Source of the DNA: Forficula auricularia
Lineage: Eukaryota > Arthropoda > Insecta > Dermaptera > Forficulidae
Assembly (NCBI GenBank): GCA_024734495.1
Contig: JALMQS010000088.1
Span: 2,232,001-2,296,000 of the forward strand
Length of the DNA: 64,000 bases
Direction of reading: 5' to 3'
Shown here: piece by piece, positions 34,210 to 45,245 of the stretch
Layout: each line of letters starts with the position of its first letter
Position numbering within the stretch: the stretch's first letter is position 1
Program-made: the position numbers and the translations under genes
The notes under the pieces: model-generated
The model's database searches: none
The model's input: only the letters and a program-made list of their open reading frames with translations
What the model was told of the DNA's origin: nothing

Positions 34210-34830
34210 TTCGTGAAAAAATCCGATATCCGATTGATGAAATGGACATTCATTCGTTATATATAGGAGTTTTTAATTTTACCATTGTAAAATCGCTGGT
34301 CAAAATATAACTAAAAATCAAATTTTTTATGATTTCTCTGTTTGGGGTAATTTCATTCAATAAATAAAATATACGCCAAATTAACAAAACGGCTAGATTT
34401 ATAATAGGAAGGCCTCCAAATGAAGAATAAGCTAACCCTCGGTAAACATGGGCAATGAGGGCTATCATGAAACTAATATAAGTTTCTGTAGAAGAAGCTA
34501 ACATATTATTTCACATCATAAATGGGGTTGAGGCGGCCTTTAAAATCATTTTTTGTAATTATTGACAAAGGGGCAATCAAACCGTTGTGCTTAGTTGTCT
34601 AGCTCTCAGTCTTATGCACGTACGCCTAATAAATGTCCTTGGACAGTTTATTTTTATTTTTAAACTTACACCTTAAAAATGTGTCGTTGGACAGTTTCTC
34701 TTAATCTTCAAACTTTCAACTTGACTTTTTATTCTTTATAAGTGTTTAGAATTTTCATGTTATTTATTCAGTTAGAAAAGAATATATAATTGCTTATTTC
34801 AAAACAAGTCTCTGAGAAATCCTAAAATCT
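34210..34830. other. 3' flank of the Pvf-like gene
   Basis: There is a possible polyadenylation signal (aataaataaaat at about 34359). Otherwise it is AT-rich with no gene I can support, up to the assembly gap. Confidence 0.35.
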
Positions 34831-34930
34831 NNNNNNNNNNNNNNNNNNNNNNNNNNNNNNNNNNNNNNNNNNNNNNNNNNNNNNNNNNNNNNNNNNNNNN
34901 NNNNNNNNNNNNNNNNNNNNNNNNNNNNNN
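34831..34930. other. Assembly gap, exactly 100 N
   Basis: A run of 100 N marks a scaffold join of unknown true length. The sequence on its right begins inside a LINE fragment, so the gap probably sits in repeat DNA, and the order or orientation across it is less certain. Confidence 0.99.
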
Positions 34931-35420
34931 AAAGTCGCTAGCAAGAGGGATACATAAAGAGAGTACCAATTTCAATAAATTTTATGGGTAAACGAGTTAG
35001 CGAATACGTTTGTTTGGTTAGTATCGTCTAATTCAATCGCAAAGGGGTGGGTATTGAGTGTTTGAAAATCGTGTTTCGTGCAAATGAGGCTTTCAGGGCA
35101 TATTGGTTTTATCTTATCAAAACAAATAAGTAGAAAAAAGTGTGGAGAGGGTTTTCCGATAGGCCATGGGATCGAGGGCACTATTTAGGGGTGGATTTCC
35201 TATTAGTCTGATAGCTCGCCTCTGAATTGCATCCATGGGGCCAAGTGAATGTTTGGAGGCCTTTCTCCACAAATGTGAGCCATATTCGAGACGGGTTGTA
35301 TAGTGTAAGTTGTAAGAAGTTAGGTGGGTGTGATAAAGTGTCTGGTCTTAAATAGAAAGCCTAAATTAAATGCAGCAAATTTTGCTACAGAAGTAAGGTG
35401 GATATTCCAAGGAAGGTTAA
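34931..35420 (-). mobile_element. Jockey-like LINE fragment
   Basis: The minus strand reads, in order from 35420 down, KFAAFNLGFLFK, then NMAHICGERPPNI and WMQFRGELSD (frameshifted forms of CSHLWR...DAIQRRAIRL), and later FAIELDDTNQTNVFANSF. This matches the copies at 15407 and 59090. It is truncated by the assembly gap on its 3' side. Confidence 0.7.
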
Positions 35421-35941
35421 GATCACAAAATGGTTATTTTGTTACAAAATTCCAATGACTTCGAATCCTATCCTATCGACGTGCTTAGATATTAGATAAC
35501 TTTGTGTCTTGCCCCTAGTTAAGAGATTCCAAATTCCTAAGTCTTTCCTAATTCATGTACTTTTTCAATTTTTTGGAAATTTCAAAAGAGCTGAAAAAAT
35601 CTTGATAAATTAAATTGTCAATTAGTCTTAAAGGCTTTCAAAAAAAAACTTTATATATAATAGTAAACATCTCTAAAATAATATTAGAGGATATTAAAGC
35701 AATTAAAAAGTTAATTTGTCTAAAATTATAGGATATTATCAGTGGCGGATCATAAGGTAAGCGAAATGAGCGGCTGTGGGGGGCCCGGTGCTTATAAGGG
35801 GCCCCAAAAAAGGCCGATTAGGTTAAAGTGTTTTCTTAAACATTGTTTTATAAGACTTGTATTCAATTTTGTTAATAAGTATCAAAATTTGGATATAATC
35901 GTTCATGGTTCAGAATTTTGTTTATTTTTTGTTTAATTGAT

Positions 35942-36620
35942 TTTGAGGGTACGGTTATTTTACCACTTTGGGCACCCACTTGACATGATCAAATATTGTA
36001 ATCGTGCATGAAAAAAGTGTTTTTTGCTTCTTTTTTTCAAAATATCTCCAAAAAGGCTGAAACTATTTTGATTAAAAAAATTGGGCGAAACCATGGCATT
36101 TCGGTCTACAAAAAAGCCCTAATAAGTGCACATCGAAAAAATTATATTTTTCGAGATAATAATTGTTTTGTCAAAATGTCTGTTAGTGTGTTAGTCTGTG
36201 CGTTACCAAATTTTTGTGGACGAGCTAGCTCAAAAACTAGTGTGAATATCAAAACCAAATTTCACACGTAGTTTTGGTCCATTGAGATTAAGAGCTGATT
36301 AGATTTTGGTGCATATCGACCCAAAATTAAGGGGGTGAGGGGGGTGTCAAAAAATAAATATCTAGGCCATTTAAGCAAACTCAACCGAATTTTGTATACA
36401 TAATCAGTGGGCCCTAGAACACTAAAAATGCAAAAACAAGCCCCCAAAATGGGGGGGGGGGTCAAATGAAAATCTAGGCCCTTGGACCAAACTCAAACAA
36501 ATTTTGTACACATAATCAGTGGGCTAGCAAAGACTAAAAATACAAAAACTATCCGCCCGAAGTGGGGGAGGGAGCAAAAAATGAAAATCTAGGTCCTTCT
36601 ATCGAACTCAACCAGAAGTG
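35942..36620 (+). mobile_element. TIR element, CATACAGGGTATGG family, copy D
   Basis: The left terminus is decayed (tattgtaatcgtgcatgaaa at 35994 is preserved). The interior has 'cacacgtagttttggtccat' and three ~95-bp modules with poly(G) ends. The right terminus is missing. At 36850-36900 an inverted left-terminus-like sequence (gattacaatactatccat) appears, as if the element had folded back. The flanks 35430-35740 and 36910-37610 hold nothing assignable; 35742 begins 'agtggcggatca', a common hAT-like end. Confidence 0.6.
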
Positions 36621-37918
36621 TATGATTAATAGAGATTGTGGTGTTGGTGCAAGGTGAAACATCTTTAATAAAGATAAAAGTAAATAAATATTATATGCAA
36701 TATTCATTTACTTATATCTTTACACATGTCAATTTATGATTACTATAAAAAGGGTTTTAAAGTAGACCTTATAGCCGTGACATTTTTATCAAAATATTAT
36801 TACTTAAATGGTTTTTAGATATTTTGAGAAGACTAAGTAAAAACACCAATTTTTCTGCATGATTACAATACTATCCATGTTTCGTATGGTAAATTAAATT
36901 TTATCTATTTTCATAGTATGTTTTGACAAGCATTTTAATTAGTTTTCTATTTATGGTTTAACTCATTTTTTTTAATCCGAAACAATTCTTTTTTTACATG
37001 CTTTATATTAGCTTCACTTGTTTATTTCTGTTTGCAGAATCAAGTTTACAAGTCAACTTTCATTAATTTAGAAAAAATCAAACAAATTTCTTGTTACCCA
37101 ATGATCCAAGTAGATAAATAGAAATTTCTTCTTAAATTTCAATACACATCTTAATCAGAATTCAATCGATAGGAATTTATTTACCTTTTAGATTTAACGA
37201 ATCAGCAAAAAGTTTTAGGTAAGAAATTTTTTGTAGGAACTTGATATATAATTATTTCAGAATAGGATATTAAATAATTATGTTCTTCATTCAAATTGAC
37301 ATTACATTTGACATCTAAAAAAAAACTTATAAAATCAGATAATAATTAATTTAAATGATTTATTTTGATAAATAATGAAATTTACAAATTTAATTTTTAA
37401 TCTTACCATATCTTTATTGTGTCTTGAATATTATGATGTAAGTAAGAAGACAGGGAATCAACTTCAATTGACATATTTCGATAAAACAGCTTGTAATTTA
37501 TTTTCTATAAAGATAATGAATATATTTCATAGTGTTGGATCAATTTATAAATAATTAATAAATAAATAAATATAAACATGCACTATAAGAATTGAATTAA
37601 CAATTTAAAGATAATATTTTGATAAAGGATTTGGTTAGTTATGATACTTTGTTGGCCCCCACTAGTAAGTCATTTGGCCACGGTGTCGCTGCGTCGCTGG
37701 TCACAATCAACATTGGCGCTTCTCTTGAACCATCCAATTTCTATTCATTTATTTATTTTATTTATATAATTAGTTCTGTTTCTTTAATAAATGATAATAA
37801 GTTTCTTTAATAGTGATAATAAGTATTCAAATTCAAGTCTCCATCTCCATCTCCCTTCCTATTTTCTCTTTAAATCTTGCGCTCATGACTTCAAAGTCAG
37901 GGCAACGAGTTAATAATA

Positions 37919-38450
37919 TCTATATATATATAAAATTAAGGTTTTGTCTGTACATTGGTCCAAATCACGCCAAATTTTGGTTGCACACGTTTCAAGCGAA
38001 AGTTATGAACGAAAACACCCTCAACAAAATTTTTGTCTGTATATATGTCTGTGTGTTTCCGTGGTTTCGCGAAAAGTTGCTCACGATTCACGTAAAAACG
38101 GCTGAAGGGATTATTATGAAATTTCATATTTGCATCAGAAGTCTTCTAACTTACGTTTATAGCTATATAACGTTTTAATATTTTGACCCCAAAAGGGGTT
38201 GGGGGGGGGCACGAATGAAAATTATCAAATAACTCTAAACTATTAACCCTACGGCAAATTTTATTTTATAAGCAAAGTTGTAGGGGATGTGATTTCTGAC
38301 AACTCTTGTTTAAAAAATTCCCCCAAAAAATCACCCAAAAAGGGGGGGCAGGGTGAAAAAAATGCAAATCCTTGCCCTTGGAGCAAACTCAACCAAATTT
38401 TGTATACATAATCTGTGGGCCTCTGGAGAGCTAGAAATGCAAAAACTAAC
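37919..38450 (+). mobile_element. Helitron-like element, second copy
   Basis: It starts A|TCTATATATATATAAAATT (TC at 37919) and shares 'tttgtctgtacattggtcca', 'acgaaaacaccctcaacaaa' and 'gggattattatgaaatttca' with the copy at 59919. It contains the 'caaactcaaccaaattttgt' module (38383) and passes directly into the G-rich tract at 38455. No hairpin-CTAG end is visible, so the right border is not defined. Confidence 0.65.
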
Positions 38451-38454
38451 CAAC

Positions 38455-38742
38455 CAGGGTGCAGGGGGTGGTGCGAGGTGGAGTCCAGGGGGTGTAGCGG
38501 GGGTGGGGGTCCAGAGGGTTGGGTGGGGTGTGTGGTGCGTGGGGGTGGAGGTCACGAGGTTGGGTGAGGGGGTGGTGGTGCAGGGTTGGTGGAGTGGGGG
38601 TTCAGAGGCGTAGTGGGTTGGAGGTCCGAGATGGGTGGAGTGTTGTGGTGGTGGTGTGGGCGGAGGTTGGGGACAGGTGCATGGTGCAGGGGGTTCATGG
38701 GTTGGGGTCCAATTGGGCGATTTGATTTTCAGGGGGGGGGGA
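38455..38742 (+). repeat. Strongly G-rich, C-poor minisatellite-like tract
   Basis: About 290 bp consist almost only of G, T and A on the + strand, with recurring 'ggttggaggtcc' and 'gggtggagtg' units, ending in a run of nine or more G at 38732. The copy at 59919 has a shorter version (60290-60340) in the same place, so the tract belongs to the Helitron-like element and has expanded here. Open frames across it on both strands are compositional. The many short G-runs could form quadruplexes. Confidence 0.75.
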
Positions 38743-38759
38743 TTAAAATAGCACAGTTC

Positions 38760-39245
38760 AGATGAGACTCCTGAACTCCCAGAAGACAAAATCCTAATTT
38801 TTCACTTACGTACTTTTATTATCTCTATGGGCGATGATATGATTTCCAAAATTTCCTTTTCTGTAGGGATATTTCTTATTACCCCTTGTTTTGTTATCCC
38901 ATTTATTGGGATATATGACTTGAAATTGTCCTCTAAAATTTTAGAATCTAAAAAACTGTTTGCTTCCCTTTTGATGTCGCAAAAGGAAGGCAACAGAGTA
39001 TTTCGAGAAATGTTTTTTATATGTACCGGTTGGGGCAGTTATTTTTAAAAATTAATCTCCCTATGGCTAAGGAATGCAATTTGGAGATATTCTCTGCCAT
39101 CAGGGACGATTATTTTATATGGAGGAAGATCTAAAACAATGAATCTGATATTTTCATCGACCGCAGACCATGATGTGGAATAGGATGGGGCTAATGGAGA
39201 TGACGGGTTCTCATTAAATAAAATACCATTATTTGTTTCCATTGA
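38760..39245 (-). mobile_element. Jockey-like LINE ORF1 fragment
   Basis: On the minus strand SKILEDNFKSYIPINGITKQ, GVIRNIPTEKEILEIISSPI and EIIKVRK resemble the RNA-binding region before the zinc knuckles of insect jockey ORF1 proteins (pattern IP....T..G.IR.IP...S..EI...I.SP..V..VR). Upstream, 39045-39242 encodes SYSTSWSAVDENIRFIVLDL-like residues with a stop between. The zinc knuckles and ORF2 are absent. Confidence 0.5.
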
Positions 39246-39258
39246 TTTTATTGAACAT

Positions 39259-40160
39259 ACAGTTGAGCCCGAGTCGGATTTTTGTCCCAGGGCCCGTAAC
39301 AGATCTCCACGGGTCTGTGTGGCCGGCTGTCCCCCCTAATAAAACTCCCTAACTACGCCAATCGTTCTTTAATAACATTTTAAAACTATAATTTTAATAG
39401 TAATAAAGTAGAATAAAAAACAAGAGGAAGGCGTACGAAGAACAGGTACCTTCACAGTAAGTAAACTATTTTTTTTTTTGGAATTTATTAAGAAAAGAAT
39501 TAGATATAACGGTAAAAGCAAAGCTGTGGGGCCCCTTTTTCAAGCGCCAATTTCGTTGTCAAAAGGGTTCCCCCACTCTTACAGAAACATAACATAACAC
39601 CACTCGGACCCACAGCTTTGTCTGAGCCGATATAATCAACCAATGCTCGAAATGAGCTGGCAAATAGAGAATAATACATTTATTCTTAATTAATTAATAT
39701 ATTTAATAATTTAATTAATTACAAAAAAAATATTTCATATTTATCTCTAAAATATATAATAAATAATATATTTTTGTTTGTATATATTTATGACTAATTC
39801 AAAATAAATATAAATATAATGATAATATTTAAATGTTTAATTGAAATTAACGAAAGCTAATCATAATTTCTTGTATCAGTTTATTATGTTTGCCATCCTG
39901 ATTTCAATTTCAAATTTGAAATTTGCCGTTTCGTTTTTCAAGTTTGTTTCTTACCGGTCATTCTAGTTTTGTAAATATAATTAAAGTAAGTTATTTAATA
40001 GAAATTTGACTAACGTAAATTCTAAACACCCATATTTATTAAAATGAATTAAATATTTATGATAAAGAATCCAAATTTTAAAAATTAGTTTTTTCCATTT
40101 TTCATCGGTTAAAAACGTGCTTCACTTTGATTTGTATTTTAGAAAGAGATTATTATTATA
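39259..40160. other. Intergenic, upstream of the CDK1-like gene
   Basis: It contains two short inverted sequences, 'aaagctgtggggcccc' (39521) and 'cggacccacagctttg' (39606), perhaps a small element, then AT-rich DNA. The CDK start exon is preceded at 40141 by tttgtattttag, an acceptor, so a non-coding first exon probably lies in this stretch but cannot be placed. Confidence 0.4.
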
Positions 40161-40551
40161 AAACATGACAAACACGCTAGATGATTTTTTGAAATTGGAG
40201 AAAATTGGGGAAGGCACTTATGGAGTTGTCTATAAAGCCAGAAATCAAAAAACTGGACAAATTGTTGCAATGAAGAAAATAAGACTTGATAATGATGATG
40301 AAGGGATTCCATCCACAGCAATCAGAGAAATATCTCTTTTAAAAGAATTAGTACATCCCAATATTGTCAAGTAAGTATTTCATACTTAAACAAAATAATA
40401 CTAGCTTTTAATTCTTTGCCTTCATCTCCGGTCATAACTTAATACATGATTTCAAGTTGCCGATAGAAATTGATTTAAATTTTTTTAGAAAATTATGAGA
40501 GAATGTCATTTATTAGATTCTAATAGATGACATTCTCTTATGATTTTCTAA

Positions 40552-42371
40552 GGGCCAGTTGTATGTCGGTTAGTAAACTCTTTTTAAACGTTGACAGAGG
40601 ATAAAACCTTAGCGCTTGATGAACACACTTGGCGTTTTTTACCGATGCCGCCGTGCCAGTAGAGGCGCATAGGCAGTGCTGGATTTCCGCCTAGGCCCAC
40701 AAGGCCCGTGCCTAGGGAGCCTCGGTTGCGGAGTCTTTTTTTCAACCTAAAAAGATCACAAGGGATCTACAACAGGCATTACAAATATCATACAAGTATG
40801 CAATCACAATCTCTGGCTAAATAAATATCGCTTAACATTCTCATTAAAATTACTAAGAGTTTTTACGTTGGATTGCTGCTCCATTTACATAAGCACATTT
40901 ATCGAAACGTAGGAATTGCGTTCCGAATGCTGTTGTGTTCACCAGCGTCAAACGGCTCAGTAGAACGGTCGTTTTAGAGAGAGTAAAGAATTACTTAAGA
41001 TCTAAGAGAACAGTCTCAATTCACTCTCTGTAATGTACATAGAGTAGTCAATTGACTATGAAGACGTCATTCGTTCTTTTGCACATAAGAAAGTTCGCCG
41101 TAAGATTATATACATTTTATAGAATAACGTAACTATATAGTAACATAGACTGTATTATTCTGATGTTTATTAAACTCATTAAAGTCGATTAAAAATTTCT
41201 TTTTTCCTCTCTTCTTTTGTCTATATATATATACCACTACTAGCAGAGATATTCTTAATATATATATATATATAAATTGTCATTTTTTAGTTTTATTCTT
41301 TTCTCTATATTCAGTATATTTATTGTTTTTGGTCCATATAAGTGTTGTTTCCCTTTTTAAATTTTTTTCTCTTGATCTGTTTGTATCATATTGTTTATTT
41401 TCTATGTAATTAAATTGGCCTAATATTGTACATTAAAAAGGCTAGATGCCCCTACAAATATAATGTTCTTGAATAAAAAAAAAATGTTCTGTACTAGTGC
41501 ATTTAATTTGCTTAATTTCCAAAATAGCTTCGAGATGGTGGTGGGGGGGGGGGGGGGGGCAATGTCAAGTGCATAGGGGCCCTGGGTCTCTTAAATCCGC
41601 CCCTACGCATAGGATGGTATTGCGATTTACACATTGGGCGGTAAAATAAACGATCGGATTATTTAACGTCGACGGCAGCAATGCAGCCGACCACTGCCAC
41701 TACTTTCGTCGGTTTTTTACCGACAACTACATTCGTCGGTTAGCCGCTGAAATGGTGGCCTACGTGAGTAAATGCACGTTTACACACTCGGCGTCCAGTC
41801 TACCGACGACCACTGAAGTTGATTATTGAGAGTGGTGTATAGTGGTTATTATCATGGCCGAAGGGGTTATAATTGACAATATTGACAATGAATTCTTAAA
41901 TCAGGAAACAAAGTGTAGAAGGCTCCAAATTCCTCTCTCCTTTTATTAATCGGATGAACCCAAATAAGTCTATTTTTTCGCTTCCTCTTCAATCGACAAC
42001 GAAATAACAATAATGCAAAAAGTTGTTCTCTATTCATGTTATACACAACCCTATTTATAATATAACAAAAAGACAATGAAATAGACTCTTGTTGTTTTTG
42101 CACGGTGTTAGATCTGTGATCGACTGATGATGGTGGCGTCGGCAAGATTGTTTACCGCCCAGTGTGTAAACGCTAGAGCGGCAGCGGCCAAAAATCCGAT
42201 CGGTAAAAAACGCCAAGTGTGTTCCAGCCCTTAGGATTCACCTTGTGCCGGGTGGGATGGCCAATCAGATGAAAGTGTCTGCCATCTGATTGGCCATCCC
42301 ACCGGCACAAGGTGAATTTTACCCTTTGCCAATCTTTAAAAAGAGTTTACCAGCCGACATACAACTGGCCC
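40552..42371. mobile_element. Harbinger-like element with TAA TSD, containing nested insertions
   Basis: Termini GGGCCAGTTGTATGTCGG (40552) and its inverted copy (ending 42371) are flanked by TAA on both sides, the usual target of PIF/Harbinger elements. Inside lies a second pair of inverted ends, CACACTTGGCGTTTTTTACC (40624) and its inverse (to 42221), then a hAT-type element (40674-41605). Near the right end is a short palindrome around 'gatggccaatcagatg' (42233-42330). It sits in intron 1 of the CDK1-like gene; the compact relative at 46265 is in intron 4. Confidence 0.78.
40674..41605. mobile_element. hAT-type non-autonomous element with perfect 8-bp TSD
   Basis: CGCATAGG precedes (40666-40673) and follows (41606-41613). 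The ends are CAGTGCTGGATTTCCGCC and ...AAATCCGCCCCTA, with G/C-rich subterminal runs (a poly(G) at about 41543-41559). No transposase frame is seen. Tandem 'tatata' tracts lie in the middle. Confidence 0.85.
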
Positions 42372-42538
42372 TAAGAATAATACATGTTTATTGAGCACAA
42401 CTTGTCTTCTGGAGGCCAAATTATTAATTTAGTCAATATATCCAATTATGTTTACAATCATATTGATTCATTGTTTTTTTGAATGTCTGTGAGACTTTCT
42501 ACCTTCAAAACTTATAAATAAAAATCCAGAATAAGAGA

Positions 42539-43390
42539 AAATAAGCTGACGTGTTCTGATGAGGCCATCCACTTGACTTTACCTTACAATCTGGCCCCTC
42601 TCTTATATTTAATATTTAATAAAATTATTTATAATCATGTAGGGGAAGGGGGTTAGTTTTTGGATTTTTAGACTCCTGGGGTCCCACTGATTATCTATAC
42701 AAAATTTGGTTGAGTTTGGTACAAGAGCCTAGATTTTCATTTTTTGACCATACACCCCCCCCCCCCCTCCCCCATTTTGGGCGGTTAGTTTTTGCATTTT
42801 TAGACTTCTGGGGTCCCACTGACTATGTATACAAAATTTGGTTGAGTTTGGTAAATGGCCAAGATTTTCATTTTTGACCCCCCCCTCTCTCTCTCTCTCT
42901 CTCCCCCATTTTGGGCGGTTAATTTTTGCATTTTTAGACTTCTGGGGTTCCACTGATTATGTATACAAAATTTGGTTTAGTTTGCTCAAATAGCCTAGAT
43001 TTTTAATTTTTAACCCCCTCCACCCCCTTAATTTTGGGTCGATATGCACCAAAATCTAATCAGCTCTTAATCTCAATGGACCAAAAAAAACTACGTGTGA
43101 AATTTGGTTTCGATATTCACACTAGTTTTTGAGCTAGCTCGTCCACAAAAATTTGGTAACACACAGACTGCTAACAGACATTTTGACAAAACAATTATTA
43201 TCTCGAAAAATAAAATTTTTTCGATGTTCAATACTTATTAGGGTATTTTTGTAGAGCGAAGTCCAATGGTTTTGCTCAATTTTTTTAATCAAAATCATTT
43301 CAGCCGTTTTTTGAGATATTTCGAAAAAAAGAAAGAAAAAAAAACACTTTTTTTTATGCACGATTACAATACTTGACCATACCCTGTATA
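42539..43390 (-). mobile_element. TIR element, CATACAGGGTATGG family, copy C
   Basis: In reverse orientation the left terminus is at 43340-43390 (gattacaatacttgaccata, then ccctgtata, where it is truncated). The other terminus is at 42539-42600 (ataagctgacgtgttctg and 'cttgactttaccttacaat'). Three ~95-bp modules lie inside with poly(C) ends, one of them expanded into a (CT)n tract at about 42885-42904. The flanking 42472-42540 ('gaatgtctgtgagactttct') recurs at 49332-49400. Confidence 0.7.
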
Positions 43391-43399
43391 TATGTATAT

Positions 43400-43530
43400 T
43401 TTGACAGACAGACACAATCGTCTCCACCCTTTCTCTTCATAAGTCTCCTCGGTAATGCATAATTTATCAAGACCTGTAGATGTTACATCTTGTCAATGCG
43501 AGCCTTCCAATAATAAAAAAAAAAAAAAAA
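43400..43530 (+). mobile_element. LINE 3' UTR and poly(A)
   Basis: The segment 'ctccaccctttctcttcata' with 'ggtaatgcataatttatc' resembles the 3' UTR of the jockey-like copies (16130, 48305) and ends in a 17-base A-run at about 43516. Only the extreme 3' end is present. Confidence 0.5.
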
Positions 43531-43666
43531 TTAAGATTTTGACCCACGAAAGTGTAATATGACATATTTTCTATATCTCGGAGACCTAAAAAGAACCTTA
43601 AGTGGAACTGTAGTAGTAATTTTACTTATGGAAAGTGGTGTAGGTTTTAGGTGAAACATGATGTTA

Positions 43667-43799
43667 GTTAATAGAGTAAATGGTGTGTAGTTTCACAGTG
43701 AATGAAATAAAACTCAAAGAGGTTTATACAAACTGTGTATAAACCTCTTTGAGTTTTATTTCATTCACTGTGAAACTACACACCCTTTACTCTATTAAC
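43667..43799. repeat. Near-perfect 133-bp palindrome
   Basis: Arms of about 62 bp ('gttaatagagtaaatggtgt' on the left; 'caccctttactctattaac' on the right) meet at 'tacaaactgtgta' with almost no loop and one or two mismatches. Such arms must be young or corrected. It lies in intron 1 of the CDK1-like gene and would form a long hairpin in the pre-mRNA. Confidence 0.9.
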
Positions 43800-43874
43800 T
43801 GTAGTAGTAGGATAATACTTCTAATGGCCTCTTTATACTGGGCCAATTCAAACCTCTCACTCTTGTGTATAGGG

Positions 43875-44100
43875 GCGTTTTCCATGACACTTGAGGATTC
43901 GGACCATATCATAAATAAAAATATATATATAAAAATACTGGTATCTATAAATCTAAGAGTTTTATAAAAAAAAAGTGGTCCAAGTAAACGTTCAAATCAA
44001 TAAAATTTCCTAGAGAATGAGATAAAAATAAAGTTTCTAGGATGAGTCGTTTTCATTTTATGAAGGAAAAACTGTGATTTTTTGAAAAAAAAAAAGATCA
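43875..44100 (-). mobile_element. Fragment of the hAT-type foldback family
   Basis: The sequence 'atgacacttgaggattcgga' and 'tctataaatctaagagtttt', then 'tttcctagagaatgaga' and 'ttttcattttatgaaggaaa', matches 31130-31280 of the element at 30516, partly in reverse order. It is an internal arm piece without TIRs. Confidence 0.65.
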
Positions 44101-44174
44101 TTTCCTGTCATGAAAAATGCTGCATATCTATAAATCTAAGAGTTGGTGTTCTAAGCGACAGTCCAGCATAATTT

Positions 44175-44178
44175 TTTG

Positions 44179-44210
<32 letters not shown>

Positions 44211-44420
44211 TAATGATATTGATACAAGAAGAAGTTGCACCAAGAAGGTACAACCTCTGAAGTCCGTGGTGGACCCTTGTAACGTGAAGATAAGGGGAGA
44301 TTTAGGGATTGGGTAGAGGTCGAAGATATCTGTGGATGCTGGTCATGAAAGTTTGAAGGTTATAAGTAGCTGGAAAGACGGTCGGGGGAAGAGAGTTCCA
44401 GTCTCTAGATCTTCATTTAA
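44175..44420 (-). mobile_element. Jockey-like LINE 3' end with poly(A)
   Basis: A long T-run at 44175-44209 is the A-tail of a minus-strand insertion. Upstream in its own direction are 'ttggtgcaacttcttcttgt', the 3' UTR, and ATYNLQTF-like and WNSL-like residues of the RT C-terminus (44300-44420, frameshifted). It matches the tail of the copy at 59090. The DNA on its 5' side (44430-44820) is not recognised. Confidence 0.7.
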
Positions 44421-44999
44421 CAACCTATTATCTACTCCATCAATTTCCTTTATAGGTAAGAGCCCCCCTATAAAAAAAAGTTGGCCGGCAAGATCCGGAT
44501 TATTAATCTTTGAACTATTCTCAGTTAATATTGGTTGATCAAGTGCGATCCTCACATTTTTGCATACTCACTTCCATCCAGCGCCTGCTCTAGTTTGTAG
44601 TGGCCGATAAAAGTTGAGGATGGAAATGGTGATGGCGAAGGTTGGCTTTGGTAGCGTTTTTTTTCCACATCAAAGAGGACCAGGATGCTCAACGAAACGT
44701 AGCGTTTCCACACGTCTATTAACTCTAGCCCATTTATTGGACCAATGTGTGGATTCACCATCAAACCAACTCGTTTTAATGATGGCCATCATTGGCCCAT
44801 AGTGTAGAATGGAATAAGTGTATAAATTGCTTGTAAAAAAACACCCACAAAGAAGGGAAGTTTCAGTATTAAATTAGCTCATCGCATAGATGTTTACCTT
44901 AACAGAAATATAACTTAAAGCTGGTTCATCAACTAATGGGATAAATCAATAAGTTCTTTTAAACACTAATTTGCGCAAAACATGCGAATTTAAAAATTA

Positions 45000-45245
45000 C
45001 AATACCCCTCAGGGTCAAAATATATACAGATCCAACAAACACATTTGCCAACATGTTTACCATTCAGACTTCTAGAGAATGGAATTTCCTTAAGTTCTGC
45101 CTCCCTCTTTATCACAATAATCTTCAAGGAACACTCACTTCCACAAGTACTTTCGACTCCAGCTCAAATCCCGAAATATAGTCCTCTTTTAACCATGTCC
45201 AAATCACTTTTAACTTAGATAACTTCTTGTGTCAGTATCATAAAT
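45000..45245 (+). mobile_element. Jockey-like LINE 3' fragment
   Basis: It encodes NTFANMFTIQTSREWNFLKF and a decayed end SSSNPEI, followed by 'cttgtgtcagtatcataaat', resembling the 3' end of the 59090 copy. It ends 50 bp before exon 2 of the CDK1-like gene. Confidence 0.65.

Noticed and set aside
38331..38789. 152-codon proline/threonine-rich minus-strand ORF and two glycine/valine-rich + strand ORFs
   Set aside because: They are a by-product of the G-rich tract at 38455-38742. All frames are open because the tract has few A/T stops, and the tract is part of a repeat element.
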